Source of the DNA: Euborellia annulipes
Taxonomy: Eukaryota; Arthropoda; Insecta; Dermaptera; Anisolabididae
Direction of reading: 5' to 3'
DNA: 64,000 nucleotides
Assembly: GCA_023213315.1 (NCBI GenBank)
Contig: JAKCPI010002584.1
Location: 18,149 to 82,148 of the forward strand
Shown: in pieces, positions 33,162 to 45,081 of the stretch
How positions within the stretch are numbered: position 1 is the first letter of the stretch
Layout: every line of letters starts with the position of its first letter
The notes under the pieces: model-generated
Seen by the model: only the letters and a program-made list of their open reading frames with translations
Databases searched by the model: none
Told to the model about the DNA's origin: nothing
Made by a program: the position numbers and the translations under genes

Positions 33162-33359
33162 TGTTGTGGCCAATGGGAATTTTGCATCCACTGGGTGGAA
33201 GTTTATACTGCCTACGGCAAGTAAGGTATCCGTCACAACTATCTATATAGTGAAGCTGAGACCTATTTGTATCTAATAAATAAGTCCCCACCTTCTTGAG
33301 GAATTAAATAAAAACTATAATAAATAATAAACAAATGTCTGAAAAAATATAAAATTAAA

Positions 33360-34257
33360 AACGGGGTCACCAATTAAAACAAAGTTTTAACAAAAGAAAA
33401 ATAACAACGATTTATTGGGGTGTCATTATGGGGCACACAAAGGGGGGTGTCTCTCCAAATAGCACTTTCCAACACAACTAAAGTACAAATAAATAGGGAA
33501 ACTTAGGTGTAAAAATATGAAAATGAAACAAAATAATAGAGCACATGCAAAAATAAAATAATAAAATATTATAAACAAAAAGTAAAAGTGAAAATAGATT
33601 ATTTGGAATTCCAAAATTAAATTAAATTAAATTATTCAAATTATTAAATTATAAAAGAGAATATTGGAACCAAATTAAATTTTAAGACAAAATATAAAGA
33701 AAAATAAACAATGACAAATAGGTCATTAATTAACATTAGTGAAATAAGGGTCAATCAATGACACTTATTTTACTAAATTATTTGACTAAATTATTAAAAA
33801 TGAAATGTTCAGAATCCAAAAATCAGTATTAAGATAAAGAAAAAGATGGATAAAAAACAAATGTCACTTATCAAACAAAGGATGTCGAAATGTTGAACAG
33901 CGTGCAGCCGAATGTCCTCAAGACAAAGGAATATGTCGGCCTGATGTCTCCCAGGACAAAGAAATTGGCTTCCTCCAGTCAGCAGCCGAGTTGAACAAAG
34001 AGTTCATATGATTGCCAGGTGGCGAATGGTGGTTGATCAAACAGATCAAAATTATAATATAAATTATAATTTTATTTCTCTCTCTCCGATTAATTAATAG
34101 TGACTACTTAGTCAATGTGGTATTGTTTATATTAAAGTTATAAACAATAGAGATTTAAATTAGCAAATTAATCGCCAATTAACAAGGAGTCCAAAAGAAC
34201 TCTCTAGTTTCGTGAACAAACGAAACCAGCTAAAATGTTTGCCAGATGGGCAAACAA

Positions 34258-34288
<31 letters not shown>

Positions 34289-34790
34289 GTCTTCTCAAGT
34301 AGTTACAAAGACAGAGGCTGGACTCCAACTGGCTGCTGACAGGGCGAAGGGCTTCGAGACTCGGTTGACCGGATGGGCTGAGGCCATAAAACTCGCAATT
34401 TTTATGGACAGTATACGCCATCTGTTAGGGACTTGCCTTACACTTTGCAATTGGCTTCAAATTTGAAATGTTTGAAATTATTATTGATTTTGGCTGCAAC
34501 AACTAGTTATATAATAAAATACAAAATACATAATGAAATACACTTTTTCGCACACTACACTAATGGGGAAGTGAGATGTTTTGGCTTGATTCGCATAGGT
34601 GACCGCCAGAGGTCCCTAATGAGGCCGGACGAATGCTGCTATCGAGCGTATTTTTCACAAAAAATCAAATTCGTCATCTTACCCGACTTCCTGCTATAGG
34701 CCTATTTTATTTTTAAAATAGCCTATATAGAACGAGACAATTTTTATGTGTAGGTAACACAACACACAAGATAACAGAAAAATATTACAG
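33360..34790. other. Repeat-like DNA with a GA microsatellite, no supported gene
   Basis: AT-rich block followed by a (GA)n run at about 34257-34284. Frames on both strands across 34212-34466 are open by composition only. I cannot assign a class. Confidence 0.35.
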
Positions 34791-34873
34791 AGAGAGCGAA
34801 ATTCTTAATTATGTTAACATTTCAGTTAATTTCAGTATATTTCATAATTATGTATTCATTATTTTATTTCTAT

Positions 34874-35191
34874 TTATTGTATTTTTGTTCTAGAATGAAT
34901 AGATAAATGTCTGATGAGACTAGATCTTTGATTAAATTGTTTAGGACAAATTTAACATTTGTAATCTTTTTGGCCGGAATGAAATCGTAAATGACGCCTT
35001 AAATAGGATTTATACTTAAATTGTTTAGAACAAATTTGACATAAATGTTTCTCCGGTTGGATTTTTTTGTTGGCGAATGAAGAGTTCGAACTTTTCTTTT
35101 TGCAAATTGACGGAATTTTCTCATTTTTGTCTTTTTTCTTAAATTTTTGCTTTTTTTTTTAAAGTTGCTTCTTTTTATGAAGATGAAATGT
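34874..35191 (-). pseudogene. C2H2 zinc-finger paralogue 1 (only the last exon remains)
   Basis: Matches the third exon of the array's genes: acceptor TTTAAG before 35191, then ISSS, a stop (TAA in place of the GAA codon at about 35177), the shared basic linker, the first finger CQICSKQF, and a second finger whose first cysteine is followed by TAA (about 34956). The A-run encoding Lys residues is one base longer than in paralogue 2. Exons 1 and 2 are absent; a fold-back element (35205-36080) lies where they should be. Two fingers. Clearly dead. Confidence 0.9.
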
Positions 35192-35204
35192 CTTAAACAA
35201 AAAA

Positions 35205-36080
35205 AATATGGGGAATGACTTCCCCGAGACTTTCTCGTATATTCTTTTGGAATTACGTCTGGGTGTGTGTGAACACGATTGCTTAAAACCAAAGCAGCTA
35301 GATCGATGAAATTTGTATATGCTCCTTACACTAAAATTGTAGATTTCTATCAACTTTTGGAGTAAATACGTCACTTGGACTTAAAAAGTTTTTCCAAAAT
35401 TTTGAAATTTTCAATTTTTTTGTTATATTATGATAAAATACTCTATTTTAAAAAGTTTTTATTCTTTGACATTTTTTCGTAAACTGAATAGTTTTTGAAA
35501 TAATCAAAGAAGAAATAGAAAATTTTCGTTAATTTTGATAAAAAATCAAAACAAAATCATACAGGTGTCATTAAAAAAAGGGTAAATATAAACAAATTCA
35601 TTTGTTTCACAAATTCATTTGTTTATATCTACCCTTTTTTTAAAGACACCTGTATGATTTTGTTTTCATTTTTCTTTCCAAAATTAACGAAAAATGTCGT
35701 TTTCTTCTGTGATTATTTCAAAAACTATTCAGTTTTCGGACAAATATCAAAGAATAAAAACTTTTTAAAATCGAGTATTTTATCATAATATAACAAAAAA
35801 ATTGAAAATTTCAAAATTTTGGAAAAAACTTTTGAAGTCCAAGTGACGTATTTACTCCAAAAGTTGATAGAAATCTACAATTTTAGTGTAAGGAGCATAT
35901 ACCAAATTTCATCTATCTAGCTGCTTTAGTTTTTAAGCAATTGTGTTACACACACACACACATAATGCCAAAAATGGTTTTTTTGGACTCAGGGAGGTCT
36001 AAAACGTGGAGAAACATCAAAATCTCGAAGTCGATTTTTTTTACGATTACATAACTTTCTCTATACGAGAAAGTAAAAAA
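35205..36080. mobile_element. Fold-back (palindromic) element inside the zinc-finger paralogue 1 locus
   Basis: Two arms of about 390-430 bp in inverted orientation (35212-35605 and 35612-36075), meeting in a short palindrome around AACAAATTCATTTGTTTCAC. Both arms carry TTTCTCGTATA-type tips, CAAAGCAGCTAGATCGATGA and ACAGGTGTCATTAAAAA. A (CA)n run lies at about 35945. Single arms occur at 26690, within 3559-5132 and within 11330-12663. Confidence 0.75.
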
Positions 36081-36191
36081 CATGACATGACATGAATCCT
36101 ATACTTTCTCTCTCTAAATATTAACTTATATACAGATGTAACAGAAATTAAAAAAAAAACCGTTAATTATCAAACAACTCAAATTTTATTT

Positions 36192-37528
36192 CTATTTATT
36201 GCATTTTTTTCTAGAATGAATAGATAAATGTCTAATGAGAATAAATCTTCGATTAAATTGTTTTGAACAAATTTGACATTTGTAATCTTTTTGGCCAGAA
36301 TGAATAAGAGAATGGGTGACAAGATGCGATTTTTGAATAAATTGTTTAGAACAAATATCACATTTGTAATCTTTTTGGCCAGAATGAATTTGTAAATGAC
36401 GCCTTAAATCGGATTTATACTTAAATTGTTTAAACAAATATCACATTTGTAACCTTTTAGGCCAGAATGAATGTTATATGGTGTTGAGAATAGATTTTCG
36501 TTTAAATTGTTTAGAACAAATATCACATTTATAATCTTTTTGGCCAGAATGAATAAGAGAATGGGAGACAAGATGCGATTTTCGAATAAATTGTTTAGAA
36601 CAAATATCACATTTGTAATCTTTTTGGCCAGAATGAATTCGTAAATGTTCTGTGAGATGAGATTTTCGTTTAAATTGTTTAGAACAAATATCACATTTGT
36701 AATCTTTTTGGCCGGAATGAATTCGTAAATGACGCCTTAAATCGGATTTATGCTTAAATTGTTTAGAACAAATTTGACATAAATGTTTCTCCGGTTGGAT
36801 TTTTTTGTTGGCGAATGAAGAGTTCGAACTTTTCTTTTTGCAAATTGACGGAATTTTCTCATTTTTGTCTTTTTTCTTAAATTCTTGCTTTTTTTTTAAA
36901 GTTGCTTCTTTTTCTGAAGATGAAATGTCTTAAACAAAAAAAAAAAAAATAAAAGTGAATAAAAATTATCTTAATAACTGGTTTGAAAAATTGCTTTACT
37001 TTTTTTATTTTACCTTTTTTTGATGTTTTTTTGAGAAAATTAAAATGTCTTTTATCTAATATTTGTATAACGTTTGATAGACATTTTTTAGAATGCTTCC
37101 ATAAAAAATATAAATTAATAAAGTTCGTTTTACAATGTATACATGGGAAGACTGGACCTAATGAAAAAAAGAATCAAATTAAAAAACAAAAGATTTGTCT
37201 GCGAATTATCTTTGAGGGTGCTTATAAAGTATTTATTGAGCGAGAGAATGACGTTAGCATCCACGTACTGTATATTCATAGCAAATGTCAGAGATTTTAA
37301 ATAAAGTTATTATTAAAAACATCAAAATTAAAGCAAAAAAGACATAAGTTAATTAATATTTCATATTTAAATGTACGAATTTGTGATTGCAAAAGACTAA
37401 CGAAATACTACTACAAATAAATGACATGAGAGAATGAGATATAGGTTATAAAATAAAAATAAATTACCAATATGAATAGGATATTTGATATCATCGACTG
37501 AAATGTCTTCTTGTTTGATAGATGACAT
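36192..37528 (-). pseudogene. C2H2 zinc-finger paralogue 2 (three exons, 7 fingers, broken)
   Basis: Exon 1 is 37528-37468 (MSSIKQEDISVDDIKYPIHI plus one base), exon 2 is 37157-37014 (144 nt), exon 3 is 36928-36192; phases 1-1 agree. Exon 2 encodes a C2HC finger (PCIHCKTNF...HSKKC). Exon 3 starts DISSSEKEATLKKKQ, then has seven fingers of the form KCDICSKQFxxxSxLxxHxxIH joined by SGQKDY. In finger 4 a small deletion brings TAA into frame (36474-36476), and one base is missing in the CSKQ of finger 5 (about 36431), so the exon length is a multiple of three but the middle is not translatable. The C-terminus SRKKCNK is shared by copies 2 to 5. Confidence 0.88.
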
Positions 37529-38229
37529 ATTTTTAACAATTCACAATTTTTTAATATTTAATTGTAATTAAATAATTCAAAATGTGGACAAAAGCAGAAA
37601 TGTAGAGTATAGAATAAAAGAATAATCCATGAAATGCAGGAACAATTATCTATGAACAAATAGTAACAAACTTTAGACACTTGTCAAAAGTTAAAAGACG
37701 ATCAAAGCGCTCTCAAGTGTTGAAGAAGGAAACTATTCGACAGGTGGGAAAATCAACTTGGAATTTCATATATACATTTTGCTAATTTTGCAAATTAAGG
37801 TACGATTGATTATATTTTCTCAAATATCTTACGAATTAAAAGAAAATAAGAATTTATTAAATTCTTAATATGAATATTTAAAGGTTGCTTGAAAACATGG
37901 AAAGCAATGCAGACAAACTAAAAAAAACTTTGATTGACCCTTAATAAAGTTTTTTTGAGCTCATCTTTGGAGAGGTCTCTTGAAACATGATAAACTAAAA
38001 TATTATAATACGAGATTGAAAAAAATTGGTCGGTGTTTTGCGACACCCTATTCTTCATCTTTCCTACATCATAAATTTTGGCCCATTGGCTACCAATCCA
38101 GGGGAAATAAATGTATAAAATAGGCCTAAATAGCCTTCGCTGCCGAAAAAGAGCTTAAATGAATAAAAAAAAAAAAAAAAATTGCCCCCCCCCCCCTTGA
38201 CAAAATCCTGGGACCGCCACTGTGTGGGT

Positions 38230-38775
38230 GTGCTCAATTTTAAGCATGAAGGAATCGAGCTAGGAGGTTGAACGTTTATATTTAAGTTAGACACCCTCCT
38301 GGAGCGTGAAAATAAGCTTTTGAACAAAATCGGCCAAAGAGTACTAGTACTTTACTGATGTACTTTTTCAGTTTTTTCGATTTTCTCGAAATTCGCTCCA
38401 ACGATTTTGATTAAAATTCAAAAATCAATTATTTTTTAGATGCTCTTTAAAATGTATATTTTCATTTTGCCATTGAAATCTTCTGAAGACCACTTTACTC
38501 TTGTACTTCAATCAGTAAAGTACTAGTACTCTTTGGATTTTAATTAAAAGCTTCGGGTCACCTCCCATGGGGTGCCTAAATTGAATATAAAATTTCAACC
38601 TCCTAGCTCAATTCCTTCATGCTTTAAATTGAATCCAGACAGACAGACAGACTATGTCGCGAAAACCACTTTTTTGGATTCAAGGGACCTAAAAACGTGA
38701 AGATCCATCAAAATCTCGACATCGAATTTTTGACATGAATCCAATACTTTCTCTCTCTAAATATCATACTTATAT
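38230..38775. repeat. Fold-back form of the AGAGAAAGTA-family repeat (unit X)
   Basis: Inverted halves meet near 38510: AGCATGAAGGAATCGAGCTA on the left and its complement TAGCTCAATTCCTTCATGCT on the right, each with AGTACTAGTACT. Equivalent copies occur at 46220-46770 and 59220-59695, upstream of the other zinc-finger units. Confidence 0.65.
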
Positions 38776-39004
38776 ATAAAAGGCTAAGAGGGTGTTCGAT
38801 GTGTGAAACAACCAATCAGGCCTCAGGGATAGCGCCATGGTAACAAAATATAAATATTTGCCCATGTTTACGATTTTTTTATTTATTTACATTTTGAATT
38901 CTAAAATATCGGCGTAAATTTTTTGTCTGTGTACCGGGAGAGTCCCGGAAAGGATATGATTGACAAAAAATCTTAAGTTCATGAATAATTAACCGTTAAA
39001 ATAA

Positions 39005-39126
39005 ACTCTATATATATATAAAAATGAAAAGGGAAAATGTATGTACCGGTATGTATATAAGTAGGCGAGCAAGGGGTCCAGGGGCGCAGCCCCCTGGCTA
39101 GACGGAAAGCCCCGCCGGAGGCGAAG
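39005..39126. mobile_element. Helitron relic (unit X); same relic at 47001-47115
   Basis: Starts with TCTATATATATATAAAAATG and runs into the GC-rich GAGCAAGGGGTCCAGG block of the Helitrons at 32605 and 53213. The middle and the CTAG end are missing. It sits directly 3' of paralogues 3 and 4. Confidence 0.6.
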
Positions 39127-39183
39127 ATGTAAGAGAAAGTAAAAAAAAACACATTAATTATGGAAACAACCCAAATTTTATTT

Positions 39184-40537
39184 CTATTTATTGCATTTTT
39201 TTCTAGAATGAATAGATAAATGTCTGATGAGACCAGATCTTCGAATAAATTGTTTAGAACAAATATCACATTTGTAATCTTTTTGGCCAGAATGAATAAG
39301 AGTATGGCTGACAAGATGCGATTTTCGAAAAAATTGTTTAGAACAAATTTCACATTTGTAATCTTTTTGGCCAGAATGAATTCGTAAATGTTCTGTGAGA
39401 TGCGATTTTTGAATAAATTGTTTAGAACAAATATCACATTTGTAATCTTTTTGGCCGGAATGAATTAGTAAATGACGCCTTAAATCGGATTTATACTTAA
39501 ATTGTTTAGAACAAATTTGACATAAATGTTTCTCCGGTTGGATTTTTTTGTTGGCGAATGAAGAGTTCGAACTTTTCTTTTTGCAAATTGACGGAATTTT
39601 CTCATTTTTGTCTTTTTTCTTAAATTCTTGTTTTTTTTTTAAAGTTGCTTCTTTTTCTGAAGATGAAATGTCTTAAACAAAAAAAAAAAAAAAAAATAAA
39701 AGTGAATACAAATTATCTTAATAACTGGTTTGAAAAATTGCTTTACTTTTTTTTTTACCTTTTTGTGATGTTTTTTTTAGAAAATTAAAATGTCTTTTAT
39801 CTAATATTTGTATAACGTTTAATAGACATTTTTTAGAATGCTTGCATAAAAAATATAAATTAATAAAGTTGGTTTTACAATGTATACATGGGAAGACTGG
39901 ACCTAATGAAAAAAGAATCAAATTAAAAAAGAATAATAGGCCTACAAAAGATTTGTCTGCGAATTATCTTTGAGGGTGATTATAAAGTATTTATTGAGCG
40001 AGAGAATGACGTTAGCATCCACGTACTGTATATTCATAGCAAATGTCAGAGATTTTAAATAAAGTTATTATTAAAAACATCAAAATTAAAGCAAAAAAGA
40101 CATAAGTTAATTAATATTTCATATTTAAATGTACGAATTTGTGATTGCAAAAGACTAACGAAATACTACTACAAATAAATGACATGAGAGAATGAGATAT
40201 AGGTTATAAAATAAAAATAAATTACCAATATGAATAGGATATTTGGACCCTGTTATGCAATGGTGTTTAAAAAAAAAAAAAATTCAAAATTGAGTTAAGG
40301 AAGGAATTTTTTTTTAAATTCTTTTATTTATAGTTTTTTTTTAAAAAAATATAATAAAAAATTTTTTTTATATTTTTTTTCTAAAATAAAAAAAAAAAAA
40401 TAATATAAACAAAATAAAAAAAAAAAATTTTTTTTTTGTTTTTTTTAAAAATATTTGTTGTTTTTTATACAACACCTTATAAAAAAAGGGGATTTGATAT
40501 CATCGACTGAAATGTCTTCTTGTTTGATAGATGACAT
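39184..40537 (-). pseudogene. C2H2 zinc-finger paralogue 3 (4 fingers, start exon interrupted)
   Basis: Exon 3 (39671-39184, 161 residues plus stop) is fully open and has four fingers; exon 2 (39902-39759) is intact with the C2HC finger; phases agree. Exon 1 begins at 40537 but is split by a 246-bp AT-rich insertion (40246-40491) flanked by ATTTG, leaving MSSIKQEDISVDDIK before foreign sequence and a stop. If another start were used, this would be the only copy with an intact finger exon. Confidence 0.85.
40246..40491. mobile_element. 246-bp AT-rich insertion in exon 1 of paralogue 3
   Basis: Absent from the matching exon of copies 2, 4 and 5. Flanked by ATTTG (40241-40245 and 40492-40496). 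Begins GACCCTGTTATGCAATGGTG, ends CACCTTATAAAAAAAGGGG; the GGTGTT/AACACC words near the tips are weakly inverted. The rest is nearly pure A and T. Confidence 0.65.
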
Positions 40538-41181
40538 ATTTTTAACAATTCACAATTTTTTAATATTTAATTGTAATTAAATAATTCAAAATGTGGACAA
40601 AAGCAGAAATGTAGGGTATAGAATAAAAGAATAATCCATTAAAGAGTGCAGGAACAATTATCTATGAACAAATGGTAACAAAGTTTAGACACTTGTCAAA
40701 AGTTAAAAGACGATCAAAGCGCTCTCAAGTGTTGAAGAAGGAAACTATTCGACAGGTGGGAAAATCAACTTGGAATTTCATATATACATTTTCTCTACCC
40801 TGTAAAAATATGGATAGACCAAGGATATGGACCATTTCAGAATGATGTCACATTAAACTATTCATATCGTTAAAGGATCCTTTTTAGTTTTTAGTTTTTT
40901 TTTATCAAAATGCATAGAAGTAATTATTATTTAACTCTCAAAGGTGAGATAAGCCATTCCCAATAATTGCTTTTGCATATATTTCATTTTCTTTTCTAAT
41001 TAAGCAGATATTATCTTTAAAAATAACCTCAAAATTTTTGTTTATTATCTTTATATATATTATTTTGTAAATCAGGTATGTATAAAACATCCTTGACAAG
41101 TATTTCTTTCGAATAATTATATTAATAATTATATTTTACAATTAATATATCCTTCCCCAATTCCTCTTCACTTCTGATCAT

Positions 41182-43605
41182 TTATTTATTTATTTATTTA
41201 TTTAAGTCAATTTCACGGGCCGAGCCCAATTTACAAAATATATATTTTTTACATCAATAACAAAGCCAAAGAAAGTCAAATTTGAAATTTAAAATTACAA
41301 TTTGAATTAAAAAACAAAACAAAGCCAGTTCCCTTCTATTAAGACATCATGACGGATTTGACCTGATGCAAGGATGACGCAAACATGTCCAGCTGATCCT
41401 CGAACTCATTCCCCAGTCTGTGGAGCCTTGCCAATGGAGAATTGTATGAGTAATTTCTTCTGCAGGTGGCCTCGTAAAAGATGCCTCTATTCCTGGTTCT
41501 GTAGTTGGGCACCCTTATGCCATTCATGGAGAGCAACTCGGAGCAGTCATAGGTTGTTAGTATCTTTTTGAGAGTGACAAGATCGGCTACTATCCGTCTA
41601 TCGCCAAGAGACCTCATGCTCAATAGTGCCAACACTCTATCATAGTCATATCCCGTCCACTCTGCTCCCTGCTTATACCTTACATAACGCAAGAATTTTT
41701 TTTCCACTGATTGTAGACAGGAGGATTGACCAGCATAGAAGGGCGACCAAATGACCGAGTTATACTCGAGTTTCGACCTCACCAGACCACAGTATAGAGA
41801 CTTCAGCGCAAAGATGTTGTTAAAAGCTCTGGTGTTGCGACATACAAAACCCAATGTCACCGTAGCCTCCCTCGTTACTCTCTCAACGTGATAACGAAAG
41901 TTAAGCCGCTCATCGAAATAGACACCGAGATCCCTGACCACTGACACAGTCTTGACTGTTTTATTGCCAATTCTGTAGTCGAAGGCAACCAAGGATGAGG
42001 CCCTGCGGAATCTAATGATGTTACATTTGTCAACATTGGCCTCCAGGTAGTTTCTGCGCAACCAAACATCGAGGCAATCCAAGTTGTTCTGGATCGACTC
42101 ACAATCCTCCAAAGACTCCACCGTTCTGAAGATCTTAATGTCATCAGCAAAAAGCAGATCATCCACGCCATGAAGGCAACCAGCAAGGTCATTAATGAAG
42201 ATCACAAAGAACAGGGGGCCCAGATGCGACCCCTGGGGAACCCCAGAGCAAGGGAAAAAGTCCTCCGAGAAGTTATCCTCGATGCGCACTCTGAGTCTCC
42301 GATTCGTCAGGTAGCTCCCGATCCAAGACAGCAGACTACCACCAAGCCCCAGCCTGTCCAGTTTACTCAACAAGAGAGAATGGCAGACTTTATCAAATGC
42401 CTTCGATAAATCGCAATACACCGAGTCCACCTGACAACCCTTAGCTATGGAATTGTTAATATATTCTTGATAGAGTAATAAATTTGTTGTTGTAGATCTC
42501 CCCGTTACAAAGCCATGCTGCTGTGGGATAATAATATTCTTAAAGGCCGGCGCAAGCAGATCCAAAACAAGACTCTCAAAGAGTTTGGGGATCGTGGACA
42601 AGATGGTGATTGGTCTATACTTGGTGACGTCAGATTTGTCACCCTGGCTTTTGTAAATGGGAATTACATACCCCAATTTCCATACGTTCGGGAACAGACC
42701 GAGTGCCAGCGATTTGTTGAATAAAATAAGAAGAGGCAAACATAGTGCCTCTGAACACATCTTAACTAGTCTCGGGGGTATATTATCTGGGCCATATCCC
42801 TTGCCACAATCAAGACCCTCGAGTTTCTTCATGAGCACCTCGCTGGAAATCCTCTGCTTTAGTATGTTCACAGAGAAATCACACCCAGAGCCAGCGTCAT
42901 CCACAAAATTGTGCTTCACATAGACAGATGAAAAATAATCCGCGAAAAAGTTGGCTATTTCGCACCCATTGCTACTCGACTCCCCATTGTACTGCATCTG
43001 GTCTGGCAGCGAGCCATTCGATCGCAATGAATTTACGTACCCCCAGAATGACTTCGGGTCATGCATCACACTGCTCTGGACAGCATCTATGTGTTTCTTG
43101 TGGCTGAGACTGGAAAGCTGCTTACATCTGCTTCTGAGTTGGGTAAATTCCTGATAGTCAGTATATCTTTGGGAAGATTTATATCTTGCATGAGCCTTTC
43201 TTTTCTCACCAACGAGATATCTCAATTCAGGTGTAAACCACTTAGGAAACCTATCGGAGACGCTGTTACGACTGACAGGCACGAACTCGGCGATTGCTTG
43301 ATACAGTGTCTCATAAAAATATTGTACTGCATCCTCAAGGGATAGGAAATCCATTAAGCACCACTTGATTGAGTTTATGTATTGGGACATACCAATATAA
43401 TCACTCTTATCAAAATTATACTGATAAGAATCTCTGGCATGGTATTGTTCCGATGGTAATATTAATGAACACTCGAGGGGAGGATGATGCGAATCCGGCT
43501 TAAGGAGCCACTCATCTGACGTGTGGAGATTAGCATTAATGAAATTAGTGTAAACAAGGTCCAATCTTCTTCCGTTACAGTTCAAAATTTTATTTATCTG
43601 CTCGA
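41182..43605 (-). mobile_element. 5'-truncated Jockey-like non-LTR retrotransposon
   Basis: The matching point in unit Y (about 51971) is uninterrupted, so the ends are clear: a (TTTA)n tract at 41182-41204 is the complement of the 3' tail, and the 5' end at about 43605 cuts the endonuclease domain. Short flanking repeats GATCAT (41176-41181) and GACCAT (43606-43611) are probably the target duplication with one change. The 3' UTR is 41205-41338. Confidence 0.85.
41339..43605 (-). CDS. Reverse transcriptase of the Jockey-like LINE, N-terminus missing
   Basis: Open from the truncation to TAA/TAG at 41339. It starts inside the apurinic endonuclease (GRRLDLVYTN), then has a basic linker (SDRFPKWFTPELRYLVGEKR), the helix DPKSFWGYVNSL, and reverse transcriptase blocks: GPDNIPPRLV, KYRPITILSTIPKLFE, QHGFVTGRSTTTNLL, CDLSKAFDKV, GVPQGSHLGPLFFVIFINDL and LLFADDIKIF (catalytic FADD near residue 478 of about 748). 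No RNase H domain. No stop or frameshift was seen, so the insertion is recent. It belongs to the Jockey/CR1 group of LINEs. It has no start codon and presumably is not expressed as a functional protein. Confidence 0.88.
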
Positions 43606-43800
43606 GACCATCTGGCCATTTCCAAAATAAAAAAAATTTCGCTTTGAATCATACCATTTTGAAAAGAAAATTTTATTTCAGAAATGAAAGTCAGAAGAAA
43701 ACTGATTCTATTTCGTTTTTAAAAAATTCTTATTTTTTTGATTTTAACATTTCATTTTTACGCTTATATTCATCTACATATACGTATTCTCAAGTTAAAA

Positions 43801-44117
43801 TTAATTATCAGGAGGAGCATCGAGAGCCGTTACCAAAGTAATGTCTTCTTCAGCAAGTCCTCCAAGAAGAACGTGAAAATCTTTAATTTCTTCTCCAATC
43901 CCACGAAGGCGCTCAACCATTTCAAGGGTTGTCCTAATGAATTCTTGCATGTCTTGATGATTCTCAAGTTTCGTTTGAAATAGCCTTCTGAGGAGATATA
44001 GCTGATTAGATAAATTTGATCTTTCATGTATCTTCTGAAGCCTTCCTTCGGATTTTCCGGCTTCTCTTCATTGACTACAGTAAATATCCAAAGATCATTT
44101 TTAATTAAAATTTCCAT
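43801..44117 (-). pseudogene. Ty1/Copia gag relic (UBN2-type), unit X
   Basis: ATG at 44117 reads MEILIKNDLWIFTV, as at the start of Copia gag; after a frameshift near 44060 the other frame reads LQKIHERSNLSNQLYLLRRL, FQTKLENHQDMQEFIRTTLE, then GGLAEEDITLVTALDAPPDN and stops at 43801. The LLxGLxxE...xTALDA block is typical of the gag (UBN2) domain. A deletion of the part between the two halves explains the frame change. Confidence 0.75.
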
Positions 44118-44119
44118 TT

Positions 44120-45060
44120 TTGATAATTATTTTCATTTAGTTTGGCAAAGTGAAATTTAAATTTTTATGTTCCATTGTTGAAGTATGGGCCCATAACCTT
44201 CTAGGATTTGTAATTAACTATTGATTCAGTTAAAGCGGGAAGAAAACAACATTTATTAAATAAAAAGGAAATTCATACAATAACAATAAATATACATAAA
44301 CAATAACTCCATGGTAATCTGATATAATATCGATTTTTTCGACCAATTGTTTAGTCGATGGTCATAAATGAATTAAAAAATAGACTAAAAAACTGGATCT
44401 TGACGTATTTATCAAAATGTTTGCATCTAAGAAAGCAAAAACACAATAGATTTGTTTTTGTGTATAAATTTTTCTTCCTACTTAATGGCATTATTCATTT
44501 TGATTTTTTTGTGATGTAAGTTATAGTAATTTAGGCCTAAATAAATATACATTTCCTTCTAATTAACTACTATTAGGGTTAGCGTATACATTAAAAAAAA
44601 AAAAAACTTCATGGTTTTACTTGTCAATTATTCCATTTAATAATGGGGCCCAAAAAAAAGGTTGCGGGGGGCCCAGCTAAAATACGTTACGCCACTCTAT
44701 AGGGGTTCCTTTAAAAGGTGGGTTTTAAGACATTTTTTAAAGATGGCTACTAAGCGAGAGTGGGGGATCATTTTGGAATTGTTCAAATCAAACAATACAA
44801 TAGTTGCCCTGACCAGCGAAATAGGACGCTCTCAGTAGAAAAGTGTCTAAAAAACAGAATACTGAAAATATAAGTTTTTAATAACTTGCTAATTTTGCAA
44901 ATTAAGGTACGATTGATTATATTTTCTCAAATATCTTACGAATTAAAAGAAAATAAGAATTTATTACATTCTTAATATGAATATTTAAAAGTCATTCAGT
45001 ATGTAATTCGCTTCTAAAGATGACACATATGGTGTCGAAATACGTATAAAGTGTTAATAT
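44120..45060. other. Unit X non-coding stretch
   Basis: No gene. Contains a remnant of a hAT-type tip (GTTACGCCACTC at about 44684-44697) and the empty sites for the Helitron (44881/44882) and the I-like LINE (45020-45030) of unit Y. Confidence 0.6.
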
Positions 45061-45081
45061 CAAATTAATATATTATTGAAA

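Larger units (their letters stand above)
38190..45060. repeat. Segmental duplication, unit X
   Basis: Unit X runs from the CCTGGGACCGCCACTG junction near 38200 through paralogue 3, a Jockey-like LINE, a Copia gag relic, and on to GACACATATGGTGTCG near 45030. Apart from inserted elements it matches unit Y (46190-53919) in order, orientation and nearly every base, about 8 kb apart. Confidence 0.85.

Noticed and set aside
36983..37300. Plus-strand ORF of 105 codons, repeated at 48029 and 60698
   Set aside because: It is antisense to the real middle exon (C2HC finger) of the zinc-finger genes, which has conserved splice sites on the minus strand.
38064..38327. ORF containing QWRSQDFVKGGG
   Set aside because: This peptide is the translated CAGTGGCGGTCCCAGGATTT tip of a hAT-type element, a frequent false gene call.
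41875..43345. Several plus-strand ORFs of 65-105 codons
   Set aside because: They are antisense shadows of the LINE reverse transcriptase.
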